Notes: generated by a model not told the origin, from the sequence alone. A stretch of DNA of 64,000 bases from Brevibacterium siliguriense (GCF_900105315.1 NZ_LT629766.1:3844001-3908000); one strand, 5' to 3'. Shown: positions 24,896 through 34,894, counted from the stretch's first letter. Translations and numbers: made by a program.

Positions 24896-26260
24896 TCAAC
24901 CGCGCAGCAGCACCTTACGGCAGCCGACCCCACCGGCGCGCACATATTTGTCCTGGGCTGCGATTCCGCCGATGAGAAGCTGAGCCACGAGCAGCACGAG
25001 GAGGGTGACGAGTGGCACCGTCCACGAACTGGTCACCGTGTGCAGCCAACCGAGGCCGAAGGGACCGAGTCCGGCGAAGAGATATCCCAGACCCTGCGCC
25101 ATCGTCGAGACGTGACCGGTGTGATGTGCGTCCGGAGACCGCCACACGATATAGGACAGCGACAGACTGATTGCCGCGCCCTGTCCGAGACCCATCAACG
25201 TCATCCATACAGGCGCTCCGGCCGCGGGAGCGATGAGGAGCCCTGCGATTCCGGAACCGATGAGGATCGAGGCCGCGGCAGCACCGATCCAGCGCGGCCG
25301 GATTCTCTGCGCCAGAGTTGGCGTGAAGAGGCAGGTGAGGATCGCAGGGAAGGCGGAGTACGACAGCATCCAGCCGGCTTTGCCCGCAGCCATGCCGCCG
25401 TCCTGCAGAATCACCGGCACCCAGGTCAGCGCAGCGTAGTAGCTCAGCGACTGCAGTCCCATGAATCCGGTGACCGCCCAAGCGATGGGATCAGTGAGGA
25501 TCGAGCGGAAGGGCGGCTCCCCGGTTTCGCTCAAAGCATCTGCGGAAGCACCGTCGGCGGAGTCCTCGACAGTGGCCCGCCGGGACTCCGGGAGGTCAGC
25601 CGAGCGGTGCAGCATGTTCGGGAGCCACAGCATCACCGCCAGAACTGCCGGGACCGCCCAGATTCCGAGGGCCCACCGCCACGATCCGTCAAAGGCGGAC
25701 ATGATCGGCACTGTCAGACCTGACGCGAGCGCGGCGCCGAGGAACAGCGACGTCGAGTACAAGCCCATCATCAGGCCGACCCGGTGAGAGAAGTCGCTTT
25801 TGATTGCGGTCGGCAGCAGGACGTTACCGACCGCGATGGCTGCTCCGACGAGTACGGTTCCTCCGAGGAGGGCGAGCAGGCTCGGCTGCAACCGCAACGC
25901 GATCCCGGCAGCGAGGATGATCATGAGGACCCCGAGCACCCTATGCATGCCGAACCGTCGTGTGAGCGCGGGCGTGAGGAACGCGAACGCCCCGAAGGAG
26001 AAGACTGGGATCGTCGTCAGGAGGCTGCCCTCTGTGGCAGTGAGACGCAGATCGCCGAGGATATCCCCGAGCACCGGACCGACCGAGGCGACGCCGATGC
26101 GCAGGTTGAGGCCGATGAGGATGAGACCTGCACCGAGGAGGAGCAGGGTCCTCCAACTCCGGCTGCCGTGCGCCGGAGATCGGCTTGGAAATTCGCGAAG
26201 AGCATGCACCTCGTCAGTGAATGCGAGTTCTTGATCGAAGTTCTGGTCGAGTCTTTTCAT
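24896..26260 (-). CDS. MFS exporter, CynX/NimT-like
   Basis: This is a 454-residue, 12-helix MFS protein of the CynX/NimT type. The first helix reads LLLGAGLILIGLNLRIGVASVGPVL, a pattern strongly characteristic of this subfamily, and the central loop is acidic. The start at 26260 follows an AGGAC site. The gene diverges from an AraC regulator of the NimR type, the same layout as nimR/nimT in Escherichia coli, where NimT exports 2-nitroimidazole. Export of a heteroaromatic compound is the inference here. The C terminus ends in a basic stretch. Confidence 0.85.
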   Translation of the reverse strand: MKRLDQNFDQELAFTDEVHALREFPSRSPAHGSRSWRTLLLLGAGLILIGLNLRIGVASVGPVLGDILGDLRLTATEGSLLTTIPVFSFGAFAFLTPALTRRFGMHRVLGVLMIILAAGIALRLQPSLLALLGGTVLVGAAIAVGNVLLPTAIKSDFSHRVGLMMGLYSTSLFLGAALASGLTVPIMSAFDGSWRWALGIWAVPAVLAVMLWLPNMLHRSADLPESRRATVEDSADGASADALSETGEPPFRSILTDPIAWAVTGFMGLQSLSYYAALTWVPVILQDGGMAAGKAGWMLSYSAFPAILTCLFTPTLAQRIRPRWIGAAAASILIGSGIAGLLIAPAAGAPVWMTLMGLGQGAAISLSLSYIVWRSPDAHHTGHVSTMAQGLGYLFAGLGPFGLGWLHTVTSSWTVPLVTLLVLLVAQLLIGGIAAQDKYVRAGGVGCRKVLLRG

Positions 26261-26344
26261 TGCGTCCTGTCGTTTCGCTCGGGTGCTGACAATTCTCATT
26301 CAAGCGCCATCTGCGTCGGCGGAGAACCATTAAACTGACTCGAT

Positions 26345-27097
26345 ATGACCGTTTTCAGCCACACCTCGTTGAGCCCGGAACTCGTCCACCTGCTCGGGCA
26401 CGATGAGTTGACCCCAGCGCACACTCACGACCTCGGTCATCTGGTGTATCCGGCGACGGGGGTGCTGTCCTTGGTCACCCGCGAGGGCTCATGGATTGCG
26501 CCATCGAATCGTGTCGTCTGGGTGCCCGCGGAATTCGAGCATCAGCACCGCGCGCATGGTGCCGCTGACATGCGCGTCGTCTTCCTCCCCAAGCACATGG
26601 CTGCGTCGCTCGTCGACCGGCCTGCTGTTCTGGCGACGACCCCGCTGGCCAGAGAGGCGATGTTGGGGCTGACCGGTACACGACACCGGACGAAGGAAAG
26701 CGCCGACCGGCTCCGCCTCGTCATCATCGACGAGCTGACGGTCACCGGCGAACAGCCGCTCCACCTCCCCGAGCCGGTCGACCCTCGGCTGCTGACCGTG
26801 ACAAAACTCGTCGAGGAGGATCTGGCGAATCCGGTGTCTCTGGCTGAGCTCGGCCGTCGGGTGGGGGCCGGCGAGCGGACTCTGACTCGGCTGTTTCAGC
26901 AGGAGACCGGGATGACGTTCCGTCAATGGCGTGCCGAGTTGCGCATCCACCGGGCGCTGCTGCTCTTGACCGACGGGTGGAGCGTCTACGACACCGCGGC
27001 CGAATGCGGATGGGCGAATCCCAGCTCATTCATCACCGTGTTCACCGCCCTGGTCGGCACAAGCCCGGGCCAATACCGACAATCCCTGCACGGCTGA
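26345..27097 (+). CDS. AraC-family regulator, NimR-like, with cupin domain
   Basis: This 250-residue protein has an AraC-type cupin sensor domain (about 20-110: HTHDLGHLVYPATGVLSLVT) followed by a double helix-turn-helix (about 150-245: LAELGRRVGAGERTLTRLFQQETG and TAAECGWANPSSFITVF). It is divergent from the CynX/NimT-like exporter, with only 84 bases between the starts, so it probably controls both. The architecture and pairing match NimR. The ligand is not known. Confidence 0.87.
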   Translation: MTVFSHTSLSPELVHLLGHDELTPAHTHDLGHLVYPATGVLSLVTREGSWIAPSNRVVWVPAEFEHQHRAHGAADMRVVFLPKHMAASLVDRPAVLATTPLAREAMLGLTGTRHRTKESADRLRLVIIDELTVTGEQPLHLPEPVDPRLLTVTKLVEEDLANPVSLAELGRRVGAGERTLTRLFQQETGMTFRQWRAELRIHRALLLLTDGWSVYDTAAECGWANPSSFITVFTALVGTSPGQYRQSLHG

Positions 27098-27141
27098 TCA
27101 TTCGCCTCCTCACGGGCGCATCCAGCTCAGTCGTGTCACTG

Positions 27142-28056
27142 TCAGCGCTCCAAGGCGATTTCCCAGATCGGGTCCGTGAACGATCGGTGGAGGTCGAGCC
27201 CGAACTCCTCGCGGAGAACGGCAGCGAAGTCGGCGGCATCGGCCACCGCCCGCTCGAATCGATCGAGCTGCTCACCGGGGCGAACGACGCGCAGTTGGCG
27301 GCCTTCGATCGACGCCTTCCCGCCGTTGCCGAGCGTCCTCGCCACCACCGGCGCCCCAGTGAAGCGGGTACCCGGCTTCGTCGCGGTGAACCAGTTCGAT
27401 ACCTCGAGGTCGGCTTGTTCTCGCGGGATATCCGCGAAGGCATAGACGGTGCGGAATTCCTGTTCAGCGCTGGTCCGTGACTGCAGCGCCCATTCGGCTT
27501 CCGCCCGCATTTCCGACTCCAGCACGATGCGTGCCGGGACCAGTCTGTGCTCTCCATGTTCTGTCATCCGCGGTTGCGACTCCTCATCGAGCGCAAGCGC
27601 GACCTGCGGCGTCCCACCGCCGAACCCAGGATCGACGAGGAACCGTCGTCCGCCGAGATCGACGATCGTCGCCTGGTGCGTCAGCCCTCCCGGTGCAGTC
27701 CTCCCGCCACCGAGGTGGACGCGAGCGAGAATCGCATGTGCGCTCAGCCCGAGCTCACGGAGCAAGGCGCGAATCAGTGTCGCGTGTTCGTGGCAGTAGC
27801 CGCCACGGCCGGCATCCAACAGCTTCGCCGTCAGCGAGTCGAGGTCGGTGCGGATGCCCCGTACCTCCCCTGCCGCGCGTGCGGCGATGACGTCGAGGTT
27901 CTCGAAGCAGATCGACCGGACGTGGGCGGTCAGCAGCTCATCGATGAGGTCGACGACGTCGTCGACCGTCCCGCGCGCCCGAGCTCGCAGCACATCCTCG
28001 GGGCTGTCGAGTCCGAGCCGTTCGGCGTACCGGCTTACGAGCGATGACAGTGACAT
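27142..28056 (-). CDS. nat: Arylamine N-acetyltransferase
   Basis: This is a 304-residue NAT enzyme. The catalytic triad is visible as Cys88 (RGGYCHEH), His127 (LTHQATIV) and Asp142 (VDPGFG). NATs transfer acetyl from acetyl-CoA to aromatic amines and hydrazines in the cytoplasm. The ATG at 28056 follows GGAAGGA; a GTG five codons earlier is the alternative. The start lies inside the 3' end of the DUF1989 gene, a 22-base overlap, so the two are probably co-translated. The length is slightly above the usual ~280 residues because of the C-terminal region. Confidence 0.9.
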   Translation of the reverse strand: MSLSSLVSRYAERLGLDSPEDVLRARARGTVDDVVDLIDELLTAHVRSICFENLDVIAARAAGEVRGIRTDLDSLTAKLLDAGRGGYCHEHATLIRALLRELGLSAHAILARVHLGGGRTAPGGLTHQATIVDLGGRRFLVDPGFGGGTPQVALALDEESQPRMTEHGEHRLVPARIVLESEMRAEAEWALQSRTSAEQEFRTVYAFADIPREQADLEVSNWFTATKPGTRFTGAPVVARTLGNGGKASIEGRQLRVVRPGEQLDRFERAVADAADFAAVLREEFGLDLHRSFTDPIWEIALER

Positions 28057-28808
28057 TGTGGATCCTTCCACTCTGGGTGCGTGGTCACGCCCACGGTTGG
28101 GCGCGGAGCCCGTGGGCTCCCCGATAGTTCGGAGAGGTCACCGCCGGGGCAGGTGGACAGGCCCGCGAGAAGGTCCTGTTCGGCGAAGAACTCGAAGTGG
28201 TCTCCTGGTTGTGCCGGGCAGGTCTTCATGAAGTATTCGTCGTTGTCGTTCAGTCCTGTGCATTGGAAGACGTTGAGCACATCGTGGACGTCGAATTCGG
28301 TGAGGCCGTACGGCAGGATCGCGCGGACGAGGTTGGAATGGCAGTGAAAGTCGAAGTCGACCCCGCTCAGCATCCGCGACACGTAAGGGTCGCAGCGGGT
28401 GCCCAGGGTGTCATGTACTCGGCCGCCTTCCGGATCAGTTCCGTAGTCGGCCAGGGTGTCTCCGACGATTGTGGCCATCGGCCGCAGAAATGGCAGCGTC
28501 GACCACAGACGATCGAAGGTGGAGACATGCGCCGCTTGGAGCTGTCGGGTCCGTGCCGCCCAGAATCGTTCCCTGGGGTCGTGGCGATTCCACAGATTGA
28601 GGTCGCCGACCTGCGGGCCGTCAATGGTGGAGATGCGGCAGACATGTCCGGCGGGAACTTCCCACGCCTGTCCTGAGCGGATGGGGATGGTGAACTCGTC
28701 GATGATCTCCCGCGACTGGGTGTCGTCACCGATCCGAGAGTAGAAGTCTCTGTCGATCTCGAGCGCGGGACCCTGATATGCAGCTTCCTGCAGACTGCTC
28801 TGAGTCAT
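28035..28808 (-). CDS. DUF1989 (urea carboxylase-associated family) protein
   Basis: This 257-residue protein belongs to the DUF1989 family, recognisable by HVCRISTIDGPQVGDLNLWN, the HCHSNL stretch and NVFQCTGLNDNDEYFMKTCPAQPGDHFEFFAEQD. The conserved Cys and His residues suggest a metal site. Relatives sit beside urea carboxylase/allophanate hydrolase or guanidine-related genes. Here it is upstream of an arylamine acetyltransferase instead, with a 22-base overlap. The last ~15 residues (rich in Cys, His and Pro) overlap the NAT start and may be unconstrained. Function unknown. Confidence 0.82.
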   Translation of the reverse strand: MTQSSLQEAAYQGPALEIDRDFYSRIGDDTQSREIIDEFTIPIRSGQAWEVPAGHVCRISTIDGPQVGDLNLWNRHDPRERFWAARTRQLQAAHVSTFDRLWSTLPFLRPMATIVGDTLADYGTDPEGGRVHDTLGTRCDPYVSRMLSGVDFDFHCHSNLVRAILPYGLTEFDVHDVLNVFQCTGLNDNDEYFMKTCPAQPGDHFEFFAEQDLLAGLSTCPGGDLSELSGSPRAPRPTVGVTTHPEWKDPQCHCHRS

Positions 28809-28977
28809 CTGGTGCGTCCTCCTCCGTGGCAGTCTTGCCTGCAACGATGCCAGTTTCTGCCCGGCTTCCCAAGGGGTTGTTCGTCGGGTCTATGCTGAAA
28901 AGAGAGATTCGACGCAGCCGAATTGGCCGCGCCGTCGCATGTGCCGAACCGCGTGTAGCGAGCATTGGGAGGTCGGA

Positions 28978-29256
28978 ATGGCTGAAGAGAAGATCGACGT
29001 GGAGATGCAGGACACGGGAGAATTCCTGGCCAGCATCCACTCGACGACGGGGACCGACGAGATCGTCCTGATGTTCGAGGATGCCGAAGAAGTCACGGAC
29101 GGAGTCCTGGGCAATGACGAAGCAACTGCCCGCGCGACCGTGGAATTCCTCCTCAGCCATCAGCCCGCAGGCGACCTGCCGGACCGGATCGACCTCGTCG
29201 ACATCGCCGCCGCCTACGACGGCGCCATCGAGTCAATCCGCAAGCTGCGCGGATAG
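28978..29256 (+). CDS. Small acidic protein, unrecognised
   Basis: This is a 92-residue soluble acidic protein. The ATG at 28978 follows GGGAGG with good spacing. Codon use and a strong terminator just past its stop support a real gene. No membrane helix or known motif is seen. The pattern suggests two short alpha/beta units (EIVLMFEDAEEVTDG, DLVDIAAAYDGAIESIRKLRG). It is transcribed away from the DUF1989 gene, and no function is proposed. Confidence 0.65.
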   Translation: MAEEKIDVEMQDTGEFLASIHSTTGTDEIVLMFEDAEEVTDGVLGNDEATARATVEFLLSHQPAGDLPDRIDLVDIAAAYDGAIESIRKLRG

Positions 29257-29284
29257 CATCCCGCGGCACTTTGCAGACAGTGAA

Positions 29285-29317
29285 GGGCGGGGCCGACATG
29301 ATCTGTCGGCCCCGCCC
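29285..29317. terminator. Strong bidirectional terminator between 92-residue gene and purA
   Basis: A perfect 14-base GC-rich stem (GGGCGGGGCCGACA and its complement) with a 5-base loop lies between convergent genes, 28 bases past one stop and 26 bases from the other. It is the best-formed terminator in the window. Confidence 0.88.
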
Positions 29318-29342
29318 TCAGCTATTCAGTTCTGTTGAGACT

Positions 29343-30629
29343 TCAGTCCAGCAGGTCGTGACGCACGATCGACTGTTCGCGGTCGGGGCCGACGCCGATG
29401 ACGGACATACGGCAGCCCGAGAGCTCTTCGAGGGCGAGCACGTACTTCTGTGCGTTCTCCGGCAGGTCCTCGAAGGTGCGAGCTTTCGTGATGTCCTCGG
29501 TCCAACCGTCGAAGTACTCGAAGATCGGCTTCGCGTGGTGGAACTCGGTCTGCGACACCGGCATCTCGTCCTGGCGCACTCCGTCGACGTCGTAGGCCAC
29601 ACAGACCGGGATCCGGTCGATGCCGGTGAGCACGTCGAGCTTGGTCAGCACATAGTCGGTGAAGCCGTTGGTGCGGGCGGCGTAGCGGGCGATGACCGCG
29701 TCGTACCAGCCGCAGCGGCGCGGACGACCGGTGTTGACACCGAATTCTCCGCCGGCCTTCTGCAGGTATTCGCCCATCTCGTCGAAGAGCTCGGTCGGGA
29801 ACGGACCGGCACCCACACGGGTCGTGTAGGCCTTGACGATGCCGACGACGCGGTTGATGCGGGTCGGGCCGATACCCGTGCCAACGCAGGATCCACCGGC
29901 GGTCGGGTTCGACGAGGTGACGAACGGGTAGGTGCCGTGGTCGACGTCGAGCATGGTCGCCTGGCCACCTTCCATGACGACGACCTCACCGCGGTCGAGT
30001 GCCTCATTGAGCATGAGTTCGGTCTCGGCGACGTAGGGGCGCAGGCGTTCGATGAAGGGCTCGAAGTATTCGACGATCTCGTCGACCGACACCGCCCGAC
30101 GGTTGTAGACCTTGACGAGCAGTTCGTTCTTCTGTCGCAGCGATCCTTCGATCTTCTGGCGCAGGATGGACTCGTCGAAGACGTCTTGGACGCGGATGCC
30201 CAGGCGCCCGATCTTGTCCATATAGGCCGGTCCGATGCCGCGGCCGGTGGTGCCGATTGCCCGCTTGCCGAGGAAACGCTCGGTCACCTTGTCGAGGGTC
30301 TGATGGTACGGAGCCACGAGGTGGGCGTTCGCGGAGATGCGCAGCTTCGACGTGTCCGCGCCGCGGGATTCGAGTGCGTCGATCTCTTCGAAGAGCGCTT
30401 CGAGGTTGACGACGACGCCGTTGCCGATGACCGGGGTGACGTTCGGTGAGAGGATGCCCGCCGGGAGAAGCTTGAGTTCATACTTCTCGCCTCCGACGAC
30501 AACCGTGTGGCCGGCGTTGTTCCCACCATTGGGCTTGACCACGTAGTCGACGCTGGTGCCGAGGATGTCGGTGGTCTTACCTTTACCTTCGTCGCCCCAC
30601 TGAGCGCCGACGACAACGATTGCTGGCAT
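29343..30629 (-). CDS. purA: Adenylosuccinate synthetase
   Basis: This is a 428-residue PurA, the usual length. The P-loop GDEGKGK is at 12-18 with catalytic Asp13, and His41 lies in NAGHTV. The [14 protein letters not shown] and [12 protein letters not shown] motifs and the C-terminal VGVGPDREQ are present. It condenses IMP and aspartate using GTP to give adenylosuccinate, the first committed step to AMP. The gene stands alone, divergent from a lipoprotein gene. It is a core housekeeping gene and so a useful phylogenetic anchor. Confidence 0.98.
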   Translation of the reverse strand: MPAIVVVGAQWGDEGKGKTTDILGTSVDYVVKPNGGNNAGHTVVVGGEKYELKLLPAGILSPNVTPVIGNGVVVNLEALFEEIDALESRGADTSKLRISANAHLVAPYHQTLDKVTERFLGKRAIGTTGRGIGPAYMDKIGRLGIRVQDVFDESILRQKIEGSLRQKNELLVKVYNRRAVSVDEIVEYFEPFIERLRPYVAETELMLNEALDRGEVVVMEGGQATMLDVDHGTYPFVTSSNPTAGGSCVGTGIGPTRINRVVGIVKAYTTRVGAGPFPTELFDEMGEYLQKAGGEFGVNTGRPRRCGWYDAVIARYAARTNGFTDYVLTKLDVLTGIDRIPVCVAYDVDGVRQDEMPVSQTEFHHAKPIFEYFDGWTEDITKARTFEDLPENAQKYVLALEELSGCRMSVIGVGPDREQSIVRHDLLD

Positions 30630-30845
30630 GAGAGTGCTTCACCTCGAAGTGAAAAGGGATGTCATTACTCCCCAAGTCTACTGGGTCACACTGACGCAAC
30701 CGTCAGCGGGCGAGCGTCGACCGTCACCGCAGATGAGAAGTGCTCACACCTCACCGGCCGCTCCGAGTCCCAAAGTGCGCAATCGCACGTCCGTGAGGCG
30801 CGATTTCCGCTGGATGCAACTACAGACGTCGGGGACAATGGACCC

Positions 30846-31373
30846 ATGCGCACCAGATCGATCACCACCATTGCCATCGCCGGCATGCTCGCTCTCAGCG
30901 GATGTTCCGGCACAAATGAAACTGATGAGCCCCGGTCCGATGACTCGGCATCACAGAGCGCCGATTCGGCTCCGAACGAGTCGGCCTCCGCAACGACAGG
31001 CGACGCCGATGAGTCGGCCGAGGACTCAGACGATTCGTCCGAAGAGGGCTCCACGACAGCAGACGATTCGGCAGACTCGACCCTGACTCTCGACACCGGC
31101 GAGAAGACCGTCACGATCGAACCCACCGATGTCTACTGCTCTGGCCAACCGGGCAAGCTCCACCACATCATCGGCAAGACGGACAATGAGCTGCCGCTGG
31201 TCAAGGCCGAAGGCACCGACTTCGTCATGGTCAAGGTCGGACAGGGACGCCCCTATAAGGTGAACAATCCCAAAGGCGTCGCCATCGGCGATGAGAGCGT
31301 GACCTTCGACGGGACCGAGCTCGGCTCGGCCACGCTCGACGGAACCATGACCTGCACCGACTGGGAGGACTGA
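30846..31373 (+). CDS. Secreted lipoprotein with Ser/Asp-rich linker
   Basis: This is a 175-residue lipoprotein. The signal peptide ends at ALSGC, with the lipid Cys at residue 20. A 55-residue linker of Ser, Asp, Glu and Ala follows, then a compact C-terminal domain with two Cys (VYCSGQPG and TMTCTDW) likely joined by a disulfide. The domain pattern (G-dense beta strands ending in a Cys) recalls the LpqH/19-kDa antigen fold of mycobacteria, but the similarity is weak. It is anchored on the outer face of the membrane. Function unknown. A terminator follows. Confidence 0.75.
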   Translation: MRTRSITTIAIAGMLALSGCSGTNETDEPRSDDSASQSADSAPNESASATTGDADESAEDSDDSSEEGSTTADDSADSTLTLDTGEKTVTIEPTDVYCSGQPGKLHHIIGKTDNELPLVKAEGTDFVMVKVGQGRPYKVNNPKGVAIGDESVTFDGTELGSATLDGTMTCTDWED

Positions 31374-31394
31374 GTCAGCGCCCACACACATACA

Positions 31395-31441
31395 CACTGC
31401 GCGCCGCGTTCCCGAAGAAGTCGGGGCCGCGGCGCGCAGTG
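31395..31441. terminator. Bidirectional terminator after lipoprotein and permease genes
   Basis: A perfect 14-base stem (CACTGCGCGCCGCG and complement) encloses a 19-base loop that has its own CCC/GGG pairing. It lies between the lipoprotein stop and the convergent stop of the FtsX-type permease. Confidence 0.82.
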
Positions 31442-31451
31442 CATCCGGTGC

Positions 31452-33989
31452 TCATTCCATGCTCATGCCTTTGGCCGGAGCGATCCGCGACATGGACCGG
31501 GCCGGTATCGCCGAGGCGAGCACGGCGGCGAGCACTGCGGCGACGCCGATCAGCCCGATCTGCGTCCACGGCACGGACAGCACCGGATTCGCTGAAGCAG
31601 GCATCATCGATGCCGTTCCGACCCACCCGAAGAATGTGCCGACCCCGGCTCCGACGATCAGTGCGATGAGCGTCATGAGCAGCGATTCGATCGTGATCAT
31701 CCGCGACATCGCCGCTCGGGTGAATCCCAACGCCCGCAGCAGCGCTCCTTCCCGACGTCGTTCGATGACCGAGAGCGTGAGTGTGTTGCTCACTCCGATC
31801 ACGGCGATGACCACCGCGGCCGCCAGAAGCCCGAGCACCACGCTCAGCGCGACTTGGAACAGCGAGGCGAACTCCGCCCGATACTGTGCCGCGGCCGCAT
31901 CGCCTGAGGCACCCACGGCATCGAGTTCTGAGGTCAGTGCCTCGATCTGCGGACTCGAAGCGTCATCGGCGATCTTCGCCCAGGTCTGTTCGGCCACATC
32001 GTCGCCGGCCGCCGCCTCGAGAGTCTTCGCATCAGCTCCGCTGACCAGGGCCGTCCCCGCGGGGACGTCGTAGGAAGTCTCGATCGTCAGATCGAGGTCC
32101 TGATCGCCGAGGCGGACGGTCGCGGTCCGTCCGTCGATATCAGTTTCCGCCTCGTCGAGTCCCACCGATCTCGGGTCGATGACGAGCGTGCCCTCATCGA
32201 CTTCGTAACCGTCGCTGCGCAGAACCGGGGAGTCGGCGGCCGCCTCGGCGCTGGTGATCGCCACATCACCGGCCCCATCGGTCCCACCGACGCTCACCGA
32301 GGCGTTGGGTGCCGGAACGTTCTCACGCTCCTCGACGATCGGCGAATCATCGAGCACGGAGGCGATCTTCTCACCATCGACATCGCTGTGACCCGCAGTC
32401 GAGACCACCAGGTCGACCGGGGTGTCCTCGGCAGTGGCCAGTTCGAGGGTCCGCTGCAGGCTCGACGATCCGACGACCACAGCCGTGACAAGGGTGATTC
32501 CGATGAGCAGAGCGCCCGTCGTCGAGGCGGTGCGTCCACCCGCGGTGCTCGCCGACCGCCCGGCCAGCTTCACCGCCGGCGAACGCCGAGTCATGAGACC
32601 GACAGCGGTGGCGAACAGTGCCACCAGCGGCGGAACGAAGACTTTCGCACCGACGAGCAGTGCGACGAAGAGCGCGAAGCAGCCGACGATGCCGAACAGC
32701 ACGGACTGGCTCATGGTCCCGAGCAGGCACAGACCGATTCCGCCGATGCCGAGCACAAGCGACAGCGTCAGTCGCACCCAGCGGATGCGCGGTGAGGCGT
32801 CAGGCACATCGACCGGGCGGAGTGCCTCGATCGGGGACACCCGAGAGGCCCGGATCGCGGGGATGAGCCCCGCTGCGAGGGTGACGAGGATGCCGACGAC
32901 CGGCCCGACGACGAACGCCGAGACCGACGGTGACATCTGAGCGAATTCCGGCATCCAGAACGCACGGACCACGGTTGACAGTCCCCATCCGATGAGGAGA
33001 CCGAGGCCGACACCCAACACGGATCCCATGATTCCGAGGCTGAAACTCTCCACCACCGCTGCTCCGCGCACCTGGCTGCGCGAGGCTCCGATGGCGCGGA
33101 AGAGTGCGAGCACGCGGGTGCGGGAGGCGACGAGCACATTGAAGGTGTTCGAGATGACGAGTGCCGCGACTCCTGCGGCCAGCAGTCCGAAGGCGATGCC
33201 GACAGTCGAGAGCATGTCGGAGGTGTTCGACAGCGACTTGATCTGCTCCTCGACGACCTGGTCGACGGTCCGGACCGAGACGCCCTTTCCTGCACCCGCA
33301 TCGTCGAGCGCGGACTTGACCGCCTCCGCGAGGGCCGTGCGATCACTCCCATCGTCGGCGACGATTCGGATGGAGTCGGGCACGAGCTCACCCGGAGCGG
33401 TGGCCAGCCCGTCGTCGGTGAGGTAGAGATTCATTCCCGCCGACGAGGAGCCGGGCATGATGCCCGAGACAGTGAAACTCGGGCCGTCGGCGGACCGCCG
33501 CGCACCGTCGAACTCGGCGAGTGTGATGCTGTCACCGACGCCGACCCCAAGGGTCTTCGCATCGGCTTCGCGGAGCATGAGTTCATCATCGGAGTCCGGG
33601 GCGGTGCCATCGATCGTCTCTGTCTGTCCTTGCGGGAGATTCGTCGCCGATCCCGTCACCGAAGTGGACCCCGCCGAGACTGCGACGAAGGCGGACTCGG
33701 TGAGCTGGGCGGACTCGACTCCATCGACGTCGGCCACCGTCTGACGCATGGAATCGGTGAGCGGGGAGTCCTCATCGGCTGCAGCGTTCGGGTCCTCGGA
33801 TGCGGCCGCGGTGACGGCAACGTCGGCACCTGCCCATTCGGCGCGGACCTGATTGCGCAGGGTGTCGCCGAAGGCCTGGGAGAACAGGAGTGCCGCGACG
33901 ATGAAGGCCACGGACACGGCGATCGCGATCATCGCCGCACTCAGACGGCCGTAGGCGCTGCGGAGGTTGGACCAGGCGATGCGGATCAT
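31452..33989 (-). CDS. MacB/FtsX-type ABC permease, two FtsX domains
   Basis: This is an 845-residue permease with an N-terminal helix, a large extracellular domain (about 45-240), one FtsX core of three helices (about 255-400), further helices near 430-510, a second extracellular domain (about 540-700) and a second FtsX core ending at the C terminus. The duplicated FtsX layout is typical of actinobacterial peptide- or lipid-linked exporters. Its start overlaps the ATPase gene by 4 bases. Together with the two-component system upstream it resembles envelope-stress or antimicrobial-peptide response modules. Cargo unknown. Confidence 0.88.
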   Translation of the reverse strand: MIRIAWSNLRSAYGRLSAAMIAIAVSVAFIVAALLFSQAFGDTLRNQVRAEWAGADVAVTAAASEDPNAAADEDSPLTDSMRQTVADVDGVESAQLTESAFVAVSAGSTSVTGSATNLPQGQTETIDGTAPDSDDELMLREADAKTLGVGVGDSITLAEFDGARRSADGPSFTVSGIMPGSSSAGMNLYLTDDGLATAPGELVPDSIRIVADDGSDRTALAEAVKSALDDAGAGKGVSVRTVDQVVEEQIKSLSNTSDMLSTVGIAFGLLAAGVAALVISNTFNVLVASRTRVLALFRAIGASRSQVRGAAVVESFSLGIMGSVLGVGLGLLIGWGLSTVVRAFWMPEFAQMSPSVSAFVVGPVVGILVTLAAGLIPAIRASRVSPIEALRPVDVPDASPRIRWVRLTLSLVLGIGGIGLCLLGTMSQSVLFGIVGCFALFVALLVGAKVFVPPLVALFATAVGLMTRRSPAVKLAGRSASTAGGRTASTTGALLIGITLVTAVVVGSSSLQRTLELATAEDTPVDLVVSTAGHSDVDGEKIASVLDDSPIVEERENVPAPNASVSVGGTDGAGDVAITSAEAAADSPVLRSDGYEVDEGTLVIDPRSVGLDEAETDIDGRTATVRLGDQDLDLTIETSYDVPAGTALVSGADAKTLEAAAGDDVAEQTWAKIADDASSPQIEALTSELDAVGASGDAAAAQYRAEFASLFQVALSVVLGLLAAAVVIAVIGVSNTLTLSVIERRREGALLRALGFTRAAMSRMITIESLLMTLIALIVGAGVGTFFGWVGTASMMPASANPVLSVPWTQIGLIGVAAVLAAVLASAIPARSMSRIAPAKGMSME

Positions 33990-34894
33990 CGGGCACCTCC
34001 GTCTGCCGGCGCGGCTCCGGCTGCGGGCCCGGCCGACTGGCCAGCAGGTGCAGCTCCCGAAGCTGCCGAGCCTGCCGTGACATTCATCAGCGCTGCGGCC
34101 ACGGACTCCGGATCCGGGTGGGAGAGCTCACCGGCCAGCCGACCGTCGGCGAGGAGAACGACGCGGTCGGCACGAGCGGCGGCCCTGGGATCGTGGGTGA
34201 CCATGACGACGGTCTGACCGAGTTCATCGACTGAGGACCGCAGGATGTTCAGGACCTCTTCACCGGAGCTCGAGTCGAGGTTGCCGGTGGGCTCGTCGGC
34301 GACGAGTACATCGGGCTGGGTGACGAGCGCACGAGCGACGGCGACTCTCTGCTGCTGTCCGCCGGAGAGTTCGTGCGGCCGGTGTCCCAGGCGCTCGCGC
34401 AGACCGAGCAGGTCGACCATGCGATCGAAGATACGGCGATCGGTCTTCTGTCCCGACAGCTGAGAGGGCAACAGGATGTTCTCTTCGGCACTCATCGCGG
34501 GCACGAGGTTGAAGGACTGGAAGACGAAGCCGATGCGGTCGCGGCGCAGCGCCGTGAGCTTGCGGTCACTGAGCCGTGAGATCGCCGTGGGCCCGATGAA
34601 GACCTCGCCCGAATCCGGGGTGTCGAGACCGGCGAGCATGTTGAGCAGCGTCGATTTGCCCGAGCCGGAGGGCCCCATGATGGCAGTGAAGCGTTCGGCT
34701 TCGATGTCGAGGCTGAGGTCATCGAGGGGCCTGACCTGCGCGTCCCCTTTTCCATAGGTCTTGCGCAGTCCGGTGGCTTGGATCGCCAGCCTCGCTGCGG
34801 GATTCGAACCCTGGGCCCGGGTCGAACTCGGCGCGGAGGTCGGGGGCGGAGTCTGGGACGGATGGGCATCGGTGTGTGTCGCTGATGTGTTCAT
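33986..34894 (-). CDS. ABC exporter ATPase, MacB/LolD type
   Basis: This is a 302-residue ATPase with Walker A (GPSGSGKS) near 74-82, a LSGGQQQRVAVARAL signature, Walker B (DVLVADEPTGNLD) and the switch His in VTHD. It has a Pro/Ser-rich N-terminal extension of ~35 residues and an Ala/Gly-rich tail. The ATG at 34894 has GGAGG only one base away, so the true start is not certain. It overlaps the FtsX permease by 4 bases. Two direct repeats lie in its promoter region, so the linked response regulator may control it. Confidence 0.9.
   Translation of the reverse strand: MNTSATHTDAHPSQTPPPTSAPSSTRAQGSNPAARLAIQATGLRKTYGKGDAQVRPLDDLSLDIEAERFTAIMGPSGSGKSTLLNMLAGLDTPDSGEVFIGPTAISRLSDRKLTALRRDRIGFVFQSFNLVPAMSAEENILLPSQLSGQKTDRRIFDRMVDLLGLRERLGHRPHELSGGQQQRVAVARALVTQPDVLVADEPTGNLDSSSGEEVLNILRSSVDELGQTVVMVTHDPRAAARADRVVLLADGRLAGELSHPDPESVAAALMNVTAGSAASGAAPAGQSAGPAAGAAPADGGAR

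Noticed and set aside
24680-25723. 347-codon plus-strand frame across AraC and NimT-like genes
   Set aside because: It spans two opposite-strand genes and their gap and has no domain or ribosome site.
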